This document shows positions 8,172 through 19,635 of a stretch of 64,000 nt of DNA, piece by piece. Both the position numbers and the translations under genes were made by a program. The notes beneath the pieces are model-generated. The model ran no database searches. It was not told the DNA's origin and was given only the letters and a program-made list of their open reading frames with translations. Location of the stretch: NCBI GenBank assembly GCA_034008185.1, contig CM067086.1:11656507-11720506 (forward strand), read 5' to 3'. Position 1 is the stretch's first letter. Each line of letters starts with the position of its first letter. The stretch comes from Gorsachius magnificus (taxonomy: Eukaryota > Chordata > Aves > Pelecaniformes > Ardeidae).

Positions 8172-11100
8172 GTGAGTTATAGTTGATTCTGTCACGTTCA
8201 TCAAAGGATAGTTTAAAATATATGTATTCTCATAGGGTTTTTTGTTTTGTTTTGTTTTTACTTAATACATTTATTTAAACCTAGATTTCCCTTCAGTGAG
8301 GCCACATTTCAAATTCAGTTGAGGTAAAAAATTAGCTGATTATAGACTGTGGTTCTGAGCTTGCAATCAGATCCGAAGGAGGAAACTTGCCATTTGAGCT
8401 CCAAGAGCCTGTTTGTACGGATCCAATTTCAGGTTTGCTTTCTGGGTTTGGAAACTATTTCTATCTCTGCATGTGCTTTTAGTTATTACCTGGTCTGTCT
8501 GTGGCAGGGTGTCCTGCAGGCAACCCATGGACAACCAGGATTCTTGAGAGAGATTTTTATGTATTTATCATGCTAAGCACACAGCTGGTGGGGTTTTCTT
8601 GCTCCTGCTCAGTTAAACAAAACAAAGATGGCCAGGCTTTTAGCTGTAGATGGAAGTTTGAGTCATGGGAGACTTCCACAGACTTAGCAGTGTGAGGTTT
8701 TATCCTTTCAAAGTCAGGTCTCAGTCCCAGATTGTCGCTGAGGTGGCAGCTACCTGGACTTGCCAAAGAATTGAACTTACTTGCCCTAGATGGTGCAGGA
8801 CAGAAAACAAGAGCTAAGTAAACCTGACAACAAACTCCAGAAACATCCACATCTGCTTTGTTCACACATACGCCTTCCGCTTTCAGTTTGTATGACTCAT
8901 AATTCAGATGACTGGGAGAAAGTGATACATGTAATAACTCTTGAACCGTATAGATTGCAAGTCCAAACACATGGTATTACAGAACTTAACAGTTTCCCAG
9001 AGCCAACCTCATTCCTAATGCTTTCAACACAGTGTGCCAGTGTCCCAAGGGTTATATAAGGCTTAAAGGGCGCCTTCATACAGGCGTTCTTATGTCGCAT
9101 CTTACCTGGGATGAAATTTGTTCGAAATCGGTTTCCCCATCTCACACCCATAAGCATTAAGGAACGTTTACCTATTAGATTGTGTTACGGAAAATCTTGA
9201 ATAAAATACCTGAAAGTTAGTTTTGAGCACATGTGTGTTGCATAAGGGTGAATATAACTGACAGGTATTTGTCATACCAGAATTCTTATATAATGACACT
9301 TTCCTCCATTTAACAATATTCATATTCCTGCAAGAGCTTGGACCTCACATGTGAATTTGCAAGAACAGAACTGTTCAGAACCCCTCTGGAATCAATGGAA
9401 TCCAGTTTGAAAGAAGGGGTCAATGGGCTTAGAGGCAACAGCAAAGCCAACAAGATTTAAACCAATATTAAAACCAGTTAATATTATTAAAATAAACGTT
9501 CTCAGAGTAAAAAGGGTAATAAAACTTGAAAATCTTAAAAACTGAAGTGAAAGCAAGGATTTTGTTTTGCATTGAATGACAGAGTATTCTCATGCAGTGT
9601 TTCCAGCATAAGCGTTCCAACTCTCTTTAGGGCAGAGACCCCACAAGTGAAAATTACAGAGAATTTTTTTTTTTTGGGGGGGGGGGGGGAAGAGAATGGA
9701 AAATCTGCAAACATGGTAGGTACATGTTGACAAACTAAAGTATCATCTTTTTGTTTATTTTAAAGCATACTATAAAATACTTATTACCATAACAACAGAA
9801 ACCCCCCCAACATTTAGTCAGTAAGAGAAGAGCAGTAAATGATGACTGTTCTCTTAAAACTGTGTTTGGTTTTTTGGGACTCAATCTTGCATTATATTAA
9901 GACCAGCAAGATATATGCTGTTCCGTAGCTCACACTGACTTTGGCAGGTGGGAACCTAGGAAGTTTCTGTGCTTGGCTGCTCATAGCTTTCCTTCACATC
10001 TGTGCCACACTTTGTCAGCCTTGTAGCCCAGCTGCACTAGTACAATGGATGAAGGCAATGAATTGTAGTATAGAGGACAAAAAAGATGGTGAAAGGCCTT
10101 CTATTTTATATATCTCACCTACTTCTTAAATTCCATAAAGTAATGTGGAAGACACCATTATTCATGTCTCAGAATGTAGTAGTCCAATCGTTTATATGAG
10201 TATTCAGTAACAAATTTACCTAAAGAATTTTTTCCCCCTTTCTCTTTTCCACTTGCTCTGAACGCCAGTGATGCTTTAACTCAAATAAGCTGGTTTACGA
10301 TTGACATAGTGGTGCTTCTGGATTAGTTTCTGCAAGTCTGAACTTGCAGAATCTATGCATAATTCCAACTTGAGTGCACTGCCACTGGTTATTTGGAGAA
10401 GAAGGGTCACCTATAAAATGTCATGAGGAAGCTGTGTTGCAGTCTGTGTGGCACAGAAACAGGAGATGCTGCCACAGCATCTGGCTGAGAGAAGAACAAT
10501 GCCTCTTCGTGCACATATGGCATAGCTCAGAACCTGGACTGGCTGCTGTCATCTACCAAAACAACCCACAAAATGTGGGAAAGGAGCTTTACAGAACTAG
10601 GTGTTTTGCCTTACTATTGCCAAGCTGGAATCACCATGACTTGTCCTGTGTAGTAGGTTGCATTGCAATGATTACAAAGCTGAGCCCTGCTGGGTGGAGA
10701 TTCCAGACGGAGTCCTGATGACAGGGTAGCTGTAGCAGTGTGGCACTATACCATCTCCAGTATATACTGCATCTCATCACTGTACTGGTTGTGGATCTGG
10801 CTAGGTTGGATTTTATGCAGAGTGCCCCATTAATGTATAGACATGCATATAATATGAACCAAAGCATCCATGTAGAGAATTACTGTGGAGTAATTAATTC
10901 ACTGAAAATTCACATCCTTGTTTACTCCATGCTAATTTCTCCAGTATAATCACCTCCTGCATCTTCTTACTTTCCAAACAGTTTTTCTGCCTGCCCTTTC
11001 ATGTGAGCCTAGTTTTTCTCCAAAGCCATGTATACATAGTTCCTGACCCACCCCATGAAGGAAGCAGCTGGCACAGACATTTAATCAAATGTAGTCATAT

Positions 11101-13839
11101 ATTTTTTCCTGTGATAGAAGTCTGTCTCAAGGAGAGCTGTACTGTAGAAAAAAGGCCTGGGGGAAAAAAAAAAACCCAAACCAACAAAAACCAAATCCAA
11201 ACTGAAAAACAAAACTATATTTTTAATTTAAACAAAAATTTTTTTGGCACTTCTGCTGAAGCAGAAGTTTATACAGTGCATATGCACTATTCTAAGAATT
11301 ATTTGCATTGTCTTTTGGAAAAATGTACTAATATATTGGTTATGTGCCTGATTTGTACAATATAGCAAGGATAGTATGAAAGTGTTGTAGAAGGCTTTGT
11401 GGTTGTTCTCTACAGGATTTTAATTGGCAGAGTGTTTATTGGTATAAAACTTACAAATATCTGTAGAGATGACCTTTAGTGAAGCTGATTTAACAATATT
11501 CACCGAGGCAAGAGCATTCCAACCCTTCCAAACAGTGGTGAACTTCTAACTACCTGGGAGGTCACTTCTCCCTTTTTTTGGAAAATCCTTTGCAGTGGAT
11601 TTCAGTGAGTCTTCTATCTAATAAAACCAGTATTTTTGCTTTCATCCAGTTGTCTTCTGAAATGCTATTCCTTAACTAAGCACCTTGATTGCCTGCTGCT
11701 CAGAACCAGTCCTTTATACTTTGTCAGATACATTTAAAAAAAAATCTAAAATCTCCTTATTCCCTATTTAAGACCGTGAAGACTTGCTAGATTTCTTAAC
11801 AGTTAGTTTGGCAGTTACAATTGCACAGGACTCTTATGGTGGTTCGTTGTCAGAAATTTGGAAAGATATTTGGGGTGTGACTTTATAGCTAGCCAGTGAA
11901 AACTGCCTAGAACACTCAAGTGTCAGAGATACTGATATTTCATCAGTGAATGTTTATACAGGCAACTAAGGAAAGTGAGGCAATGCCCATAACAGTACAG
12001 CTTGATTTGCTTTCAGAGTCCTATTTAGAACAGTGAATATTTTTAGCTGATATAATTGTACTAATGCATAATCATCATAAATTTCAAAGGGGAAGATTGC
12101 ATATGGATTCCCAGAATGGTTTTGGGGAAAAAAAAAAACCAACAAAAATCAAACCAAAAGTGACTGTCTTCTGAGCAGGTCTAGTTCAATGAAACATGTA
12201 ATCTGCTGCAAAATTTTTATGTTCTCTAGTCTTCTAAAATGACGAATTTGTTAATATTCTTTAGCATCAGCAGAGTGAGTGTGCTGTACTGCAATGTTCT
12301 GTTTCTGACAACAGTTAGCACCAGCTTTTTTGATAAGTGCTTTTCTTTCTCCTAACTACTGCCAGTTCATGTTTGAATTAACTTAAAAATGTCTGTAATT
12401 TGTAATTCTCATAGTTATTAGTATTTCAATTTTCTATGTTAGTGTCTAATTTTGACAACGTTTAGGCCCCTCCAATATCATGTCTTAGTGAGTTCTGTGG
12501 TTTAATTGTACTGTGTTTAAGAGGTAATAATCCTGGTATCAGTTTCAAAATGTATTGGCTTGATTCCAGGGTAATCTGCCTGCTTATGTGGTTTTGTGGC
12601 AGTCATCTTCTACATGAAATACTTACCATATTCATAAACACCTACTGGAGCTGAACACAAATTACAGTTGATCGAGTTGGAAGAGCATCAGTGTCCTATA
12701 GCTGCATTGCATTACTCTTCTCTTTATAAAAATATATTATTGATGAACTCAGAAGCATGGATAGGAAATTACTATTATTAAAATGCTGCACTTGGTATTA
12801 TCAAAATATTTTTTTATTATCTTTTTCATTGCAGAAAATGCTGTGTCGCAGTTTGTGTGGGTAGGAAACACTAGGAATACACCACAGAACACGTATATAC
12901 TTTTAGTTGCTTGTAGAAAAGGGCTTTTGTTGAACCTAGGGAACTACTCCTTGCTGTTTGCCTTACTTTTCCGGAAATGTAGTGTGTCTTCTTACAGTTT
13001 AAGGTAATATTCACATATATAATATATAATGGTTGCTGTTCATTTCTATTAATGACAAAGGATAGCATTAATACTCTTCTAGGTTTCTGGAATGGACAGA
13101 TTTTCTGTTACTTAGGGATCGAAGATCCACTTGAGCTAGAAAAAGGGTGAGGAAAAGCTACTTAATATTTTCAGTCAAGAGGAAGAAAAAATACAGGGAA
13201 ATCCAGCAAATAGTTATAAATCCAGGTTAACCTTTTGGAAGTCAGTGAAGTCCTTCTGTTTTCCCTTGTTAACTGTCTGGAAAGTTCAAAACCTTTCCTT
13301 AATATTAGAAGAGGATTACTTGTACATATGAGCATGTTATTACAAACCTGTATTTTTAAATAAGTTCAAGAACATTAAACCATTAGGTTATAAAAAACAT
13401 TTCCATTGTTTAACCTATGGTTCCCTTTGTTAAATCCAGTCTACTTACAGTGCGTTAAAATTGTTTTGCGTTTCTGTAGAGTATTTCTATATTGGCATTA
13501 TTTAGTCCTTAATACATTTAAAGCAAGTGCAGCTACTGATTGTAATTATGTAATTTTTTTCTATTTTGGTGATATCAATTTGGTTTCTAAAGAAATTGCA
13601 TAAAGGAGGCTTTTTCCCGTTTGTACCCAAATTGTTGCTTATACCTATTTTGGAAAGAGGGATGGGGAAGAGAACTGAAACCACTATCAGAACGTGACCT
13701 AAAGCAGGCCAAAGATCTGAAGACCCTCAAATGATAAAAAAAAAAAAAGCTCGATCTGACTTTGAAGCTAGCTTTCATTAACCACTAGGTATTTCTGGCT
13801 TCATGTGGCATGATTTTATGTCATACTATAAAACTTAAG
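8172..13839. other. AT-rich intergenic DNA, no gene seen
   Basis: This stretch holds T-rich low complexity (8240-8262), a T12G14 junction (9664-9689), and A-rich AAACC-type tracts near 11165-11215 and 12127-12158. Open frames of up to 120 codons (11003-11365) and 114 codons (10374-10718) resemble no protein I know. Confidence 0.6.
9664..9689 (+). repeat. T12G14 homopolymer junction
   Basis: Twelve T (9664-9675) are directly followed by fourteen G (9676-9689). It is a simple repeat, probably length-variable, and the G run could form G-quadruplexes. Confidence 0.9.
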
Positions 13840-14282
13840 CAGGTCCAGAGGAAGACCACAAAACTGATCCAAGGGCTGTTAACACCTCTCCTAAGAGGAC
13901 AGGCTGAGAGAGTGGGGCTTGTTCAGCCTGGAGAAGAGAAGGCTCTGGGGAGACCTGATTGCAGCCTTTCAGTACTTGAAGCGGGCTTATATGAAAGATG
14001 GGGACAGAGATTTTAGTAGGGCCTGTAGCAATAGGACAAGGGGTAATTGTTTTAAACTAAAAGAGGGTAGATTCAGACTAGATGCAAGGAAGAAATGTTT
14101 TACGATGAGGTTGGTGAAACACTAGAACAGTTTGCCCAGAGAGGTTGTAGATGCCCGATCCCTGGAAACATTCGAGGTCAGGTTGGACAGAGCTCTAAGC
14201 AACCTGCTCTAGTTGAAGATGTCCCTGCTCACAGCAGGGGGGGTTGGACCTTTAAATGTCCCTTCCATTCTATGATTCTATG
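13840..14282 (+). mobile_element. CR1 LINE 3' fragment
   Basis: The sequence encodes decayed pieces of the CR1 ORF2 C-terminus (for example LFSLEKRRLWGDLIAAFQYL in shifted frames). It ends in the CR1 3' tail cattctatgattctatg. It is 5'-truncated, in plus orientation, and broken by stops and frameshifts, so not mobile. Confidence 0.92.
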
Positions 14283-15372
14283 AAAATGTTAAAAGTGTTC
14301 TGTGGATTGAAAATATTTAATTCTCTGGGGCAATAGAAGCCATTTCAGCACCATAGAATTATTTTCCATTAGCCAGCTTCACGAGTTTAGTGAAATTAGG
14401 AAATGAATAATCATTAACAAAAGGTAAAAAGGACTTAAGAGGTCTACTTGAATAACATGATCCCATTTGTCTGGATTCTCTCTTGTGCAAATTTGAGTAA
14501 AAATAGAAGGCCTGAAAAGAAAAGATCATGGAAACTTAGATTCTTTTGCAAATTCTGAGCTAGTATGGCCTTACCACCTGACAACAATCTCACATGCAGC
14601 TGTGGGAATAGCAGGAATTGCTATATTATGGTTGGGGAGCAATCTTATGAAGGGTTGCAAGGGGTGGGGGGGGAGCAGGGAGGGGGAGGTAAGCTGTTTA
14701 TATGCTTATTGTAAAATATCTGTAATCAGAAGAATCTACAACTGGGCCCTTTTTCCTGGATTTCCTTAGTAAAGAGGAAGTGTTTTTGGTTTTTTGTTTG
14801 TTTGGTTTGGGTTTTGTTGTTGTTTTTTTAAACTGAAAAATTTCACATTAGGTAGTTATTCTGGTTAATATAAATGGTTTACTGAAATGATTTTAATTTT
14901 GCAAGGCTTTCAGGCTTAGCATTTACATACTGTGTGTCTGAAACAGAAGTCTCGCATACAGTGAGTGCAAGTTAACGTATCTATCCACAGGCACCTGTTT
15001 GTTTCAGATGTAAATACCTGGATCCCTACATTGAGATAATATTGGGTTGAATTACAAATTTTTCTAGAGATTAAGTTTCTACATAATTTCTGGTTTCAGC
15101 ATTGTTCAGATACTGTGAGAAATGAGCCTGCTGCGTCTGAAGTATTTAAGAGAATGGCATAAAAAACACTCTTGAGCTAATCAAAAGCCTTTATTCCTTG
15201 TATAGACTCTTAGTACTGTCTTTAGAAAGCGGAACTCTGTTTAGGCCCTAAACAAACACAAAAGGACATAGCCTTGTAACTACTGACTTACTGTTACTTT
15301 TATCAGGGGTGAATTTGACTCAGCATTTTATCCATATTGTGTACTTTATTGACTCATTTATTGAATGCAGCA

Positions 15373-15396
15373 GCTCTCAGAGAATTAGCTGAGAGC
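15373..15396. repeat. 8-bp inverted repeat, 8-nt loop
   Basis: gctctcag (15373-15380) and ctgagagc (15389-15396) are perfect reverse complements. No T run follows. The function is unknown. Confidence 0.7.
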
Positions 15397-15702
15397 AGAG
15401 CTCTCAAGGTGCTTGCTTCAAATACACTAACTCTGATTTTTCATCTAGCTGCATTAGGAAGTAACAGGTTTGTTACTGTTGTTTCCTAAATAACATTGGT
15501 GGAAAAGCTTAAGAAAAATAGGAGTCAGTAATTCAAGTTTAAAGCTTGTTCTGATTAAAGGAGACAGTTTTGTTTGTCCACCCTTGCAGATTAGAAGCTA
15601 CAGTGGGAGAACTTCAGTAAGAGCTCAGCTGCTTACTCCTCTAGGGGGCTGAAGTACCTAAAAAAGCCAAAACACATACAAATTATATCAAAACTTTTCC
15701 TG

Positions 15703-15894
15703 TCAATGGGTATTTCCATCCCCAGTTAGCTTGGTAAAAGCTTTCTGGCGTTCCTCACACTTGCCCTTCTCTTCCTTGGTCTTGATTTTCTAAGTAATAA
15801 ATACATTCTTAGTCAGGTCCTCATTCATCTTTCTTCCAGCAACCACAGTGTAAAATATACTCGCATTATGTCTTTTAGCCAAACAGATATAGAA
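15703..15894 (-). pseudogene. unidentified decayed coding-like segment
   Basis: The minus strand is open for 34 codons. After one TAG (15792-15790) the same frame continues for 28 more codons to TGA. The text looks protein-like: AKRHNASIFYTVVAGRKMNE before the stop, then KIKTKEEKGKCEERQKAF. I recognise no family. The TAG could also be the AG of an acceptor (attacttag|aaaatc), which would make the second part a terminal exon. A small processed pseudogene is equally possible, and chance cannot be excluded. Confidence 0.25.
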
Positions 15895-17802
15895 TCATGA
15901 TAGCACTGTGACAAATAGGAAAAGTACAAGGCTGAGGATTTGTCAGCAGGAGAACACTCTGGAAGATGAGTCCAAATGCACAGAGTTCATGGATTAATTG
16001 AAATTAGAACTTGGATAGTTTCAGCCATCTGTCTTAAATTATTAAAGCACTTTTCTAAGTGAATGAAAAAAACCCAGTTAAACCAAATTAATTCTGAGCA
16101 ATAAGAATGTCTGACGAGAAATATAGCACAGTTTAACTGGTAATTAAAAAAGATAACTAAGATTACTTTTCCTGTTTATACCTACATAGAAGCCACAGAG
16201 AAAAGTCCAAAGACCTAAGCAAAGCAATGCACTTCGTATATGTAAATAAGGACTAAAGCTGTCTGCCTTTAACGTGGAGCAAAACAACAGCTATATTCTA
16301 TGAGTGCCTATAGAAGTCCCTTCCTTTTTCAGTACTCTAAGCTAGGTTTCCCAGTTTCACTTTTCATGGTAATCAGAACCCATAAGGGATTGATTTCAAG
16401 TACAATATGTACAGAAAAAATATGCTTATTTGGTAACACTAACATCTGCAAAGGGGAAAACAAATGATACATTGCTCCTGCACAAATATTAGTGACACAG
16501 GCTACTATGTTTGGGTGTGCTAAAAATGGAAAAATATTTGCGCTATATTTAGCATAAACATAATTTTTGTTCTGTTTTTTTTGTCTTCTCCTGACTTACA
16601 TTTTCCTCATAAACATGAGATACAGCTTCCTTATTTTCATATTTGTGCCCTTCAATATGTTTAAAAATATAATGCATATTTGTTTCTTTAACAACAGCTT
16701 TGGGTGGCATCCTTAACCTCTGTATTTTCCTAGGAAGGACCATGGATGACATCAATTAATTAAATATAAGCATTATTTTCTGGGAAATAGATAAAGTTTG
16801 GCAGGCAACGGGTGTAGTCACATCAATTGACTGAGATGAGGAAGAACTAGTACAAAACTAGATTATATTACGGATAGGAGATTATCTATCTTCCTACCTG
16901 TAATCAACCAACATTATACTCTTCCTGTTTAACACGCAACTGTATCTACAGAAAATGCATTGCCAAGAGAGTCACTCACAGAAAAGATACTTTCTTTAAG
17001 AAGACTATATGTAAAGGGGCCAACAATTGCTTTGCACTCCACAAATTGTCAGCAGCAGTACAACATGAAGAGGCAAGGCAAAGAAAGGTGCCAAGAACAG
17101 TAATACTGCATTCAGATTGACTGGAGGTGAACTGTGGGTGCAGAGTGCTCCCCTCTAACTGTTTTTTTTCTTGTGTTAGCAAAAGTTGCAAAGCAGCAGA
17201 AGCCACGTTACAGAAGACAGATTTTATCTGTAACAAGCTTCATCCTGCCCAAATCATATGAAAACTGCCACAGAACCATCAGACAGAATACATGCAAAAA
17301 AGCCCTAACCCACCTGGGTGTGTACTCTACCTTCTAGCAGCTATGTTTTGGGTACTTTTGAAGGCTTTTCTATCCTCTTATCAAGGTTGCATAGACCCTC
17401 TAAACATCTGAGTGTAATCTTACCTAGTTCAATGATGCCTCTTTACCCTACCTTGAGCACCTGTGTGAAAGCGGAACAGGAAATTGAACTCTATACTTGC
17501 TGGAGATTGTTGTCACTTCTCAATGGAAATAAGAACAAAAAGTCTTTTAAAAGAAATTGTAATTCATGTTCAGATCCAGTGACTGCCCAGATCTGCAGAA
17601 ATACTGAGTAAGATACAGGATTTGAAGAGCTGATATTTGTGTCACTGATGTATTAAACTCATTAGTGACTTCCTCTATTCTGATACTGGTCTCTTTCCAC
17701 AAATCTTTGCCTGACGGGTGGGTTTCACAAGTTATAAGTCTTTATCAAGATCAAGGATATTTCAACAGAAAACACATCCTAGTTGGTGTGGCAAAATTTG
17801 AT

Positions 17803-17848
17803 CAGTCAATTATTTCTCCTTTATCCAGTCAATTATTGCTCCTTTATT
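17803..17848 (+). repeat. 23-bp tandem duplication, two copies
   Basis: The unit cagtcaattatttctccttt plus three bases occurs at 17803-17825 and again at 17826-17848 with few differences. Confidence 0.85.
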
Positions 17849-18151
17849 CAAACTGCTATTTCATTGATTTACATGTTTTAGGCAGAAAGAATCTAAAAGA
17901 AGTCTTCCGGCTTCTTTAAAAAAATGTGGAACATCACCATGGTATTTATATTTTCAGATGTGAAGTCATATCAAGAATATTGGCTACTTACTAGATCTGA
18001 TGAAATTTAGTATTTTTTTGCCCCAATCCCTGTGAATATTACTAAGAAGCATTCATTGTTTTCTTTGGGGTTTAGCCAGCTATCAAGAAAAAGAGAAAAA
18101 AAAAGCTTCAGTGTTTATATTCTAGGCCAGCAAGGTCTCAGAATCAGTGAG

Positions 18152-18173
18152 AAAAGCTTCAAAAGAAGCTTTT
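18152..18173. repeat. perfect 9-bp hairpin, AAAA loop
   Basis: aaaagcttc (18152-18160), loop aaaa, then gaagctttt (18165-18173). The stem is too short for a microRNA precursor. Confidence 0.75.
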
Positions 18174-19580
18174 GCAGCTAGAAATTTTACTGGAAAGTAA
18201 ACAAACAAAACTGATACCAGAAATGTCACTCCTCAGTCTTGCTAGAGCTGATCTTAAGAGGGTTGGCACTCATGTTTAAAACCATTTGTTCTTTTACAAG
18301 ATGCAAAGTCGTCACTTCTGCTGTCCCCTCTCAAAATTGCTGTCACTCAGCTCTTGACGGGAAATCACTACTAATGCAACTAGGGGTGCCTGTAATAAAA
18401 AGACCCAAGAACACTGTTGGCCTCCTTTTGATGTCAGTTGATGATCTAGCCTCAGATAACAACTGTAATTAACCTCTTCTAAAAAATTATGGTCAGGCTA
18501 CTATAATATTGATTCTTGCTTTCATGGACTGCTTTCTAAAAAGGAGATTTCAAAGGGATTCACTTAAAAGGACAACACCTTGCTTCACAAGCAGGATATG
18601 CCTGAGGTGTACCTGGCTAACAGGACAACAAACACGGAAAGTGGGATGGATATTTCCTACTTACAGTGAGAGAGTACAACACTTACTTTACCTCAATTTT
18701 AAGTATGGTTACTTAGACAGCGAGTGTAAATCTCCAAATCTGTAGATAAAAGTGTACAAAATATGCTTGCACCAAACTGTCTTTTTTGTCATTCAGTTGA
18801 AGGATTTATATATGCCTTATAATTACTAATTTTTGAAAGGAATTTTAGAAATGGACAGTGAAAGCAAGGTTTGTGGTTTGTGTGGTAAAAAAGGAAGAGG
18901 ATAAGACTACCTAGAGCACTGTACACCGTACTGACATCTAACTTAAGAAAGAGTGGCGTTACTACTTGCTTATGATACCATTAATAGAATTTATGGTGCA
19001 TTTAGCTTGATGACCTTTGCTATTAGGCCAGACTAAAAAATGTTGAGGTCTACATATATGTGTAACATGTTTTATTTTCAAATATAGTTGCTAAGACAGT
19101 TTCTTGGCCATTTGCTGGTGTATAATTTAGATAAAAAGATAGAAAAGAATAGTCACACTTCACATGGGGCATGTATAAATACTCATCAGAGCATCTCCCT
19201 TTCACATTCTCCACACTGGAGTAACCATAAGTAACCAGGATTACTGGATCTTAGCTGGGAACATGAAGTATTTTGGTTTCTTGTGCAGTTTGAAGTGCTG
19301 GAAAATGTCAAATGCAGAATAACATGTTACTGTCACAATACACCAAGTAAGATACATTGCCTTGTACATTCGCAACATAGATTTGTTTGCAAGTGATGCG
19401 TGTTGTAAGTAAATATGTTCATAAGTACCAGTTCCTTTTAATTCATCTTATAAATTAGACATGATCTTTGCTATGTAATTGGCAGCAGATCTTTGAATGT
19501 TGTTTAAGCCAGTAGTGATGTGGAAGTATGAAAGTGGGTTAGTTTTTTAATTAAGATTTTAAATTGTATGTTATTTCTAG

Positions 19581-19635
19581 TGATGTGTCAAAAGAGATCA
19601 AAATAAAAAAACGAAGAGCAGAGCTCAAATTACAG
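19581..19635 (+). other. exon-like segment A (unproven)
   Basis: Acceptor ttatttctag, 55 open nt, then donor gtacgt. It reads DVSKEIKIKKRRAELKLQ, with one leading base of a split codon, and ends at a codon boundary. I recognise no family. A-rich DNA often gives Lys-rich open frames by chance, so this is only a candidate. Confidence 0.2.

Noticed and set aside
10374..10718. 114-codon plus frame
   Set aside because: No recognisable domain, Cys/His/Trp-rich chance composition and no splice or promoter context.
11003..11365. 120-codon plus frame
   Set aside because: It runs through an A-rich low-complexity tract (KKTQTNKNQ) and resembles no protein.
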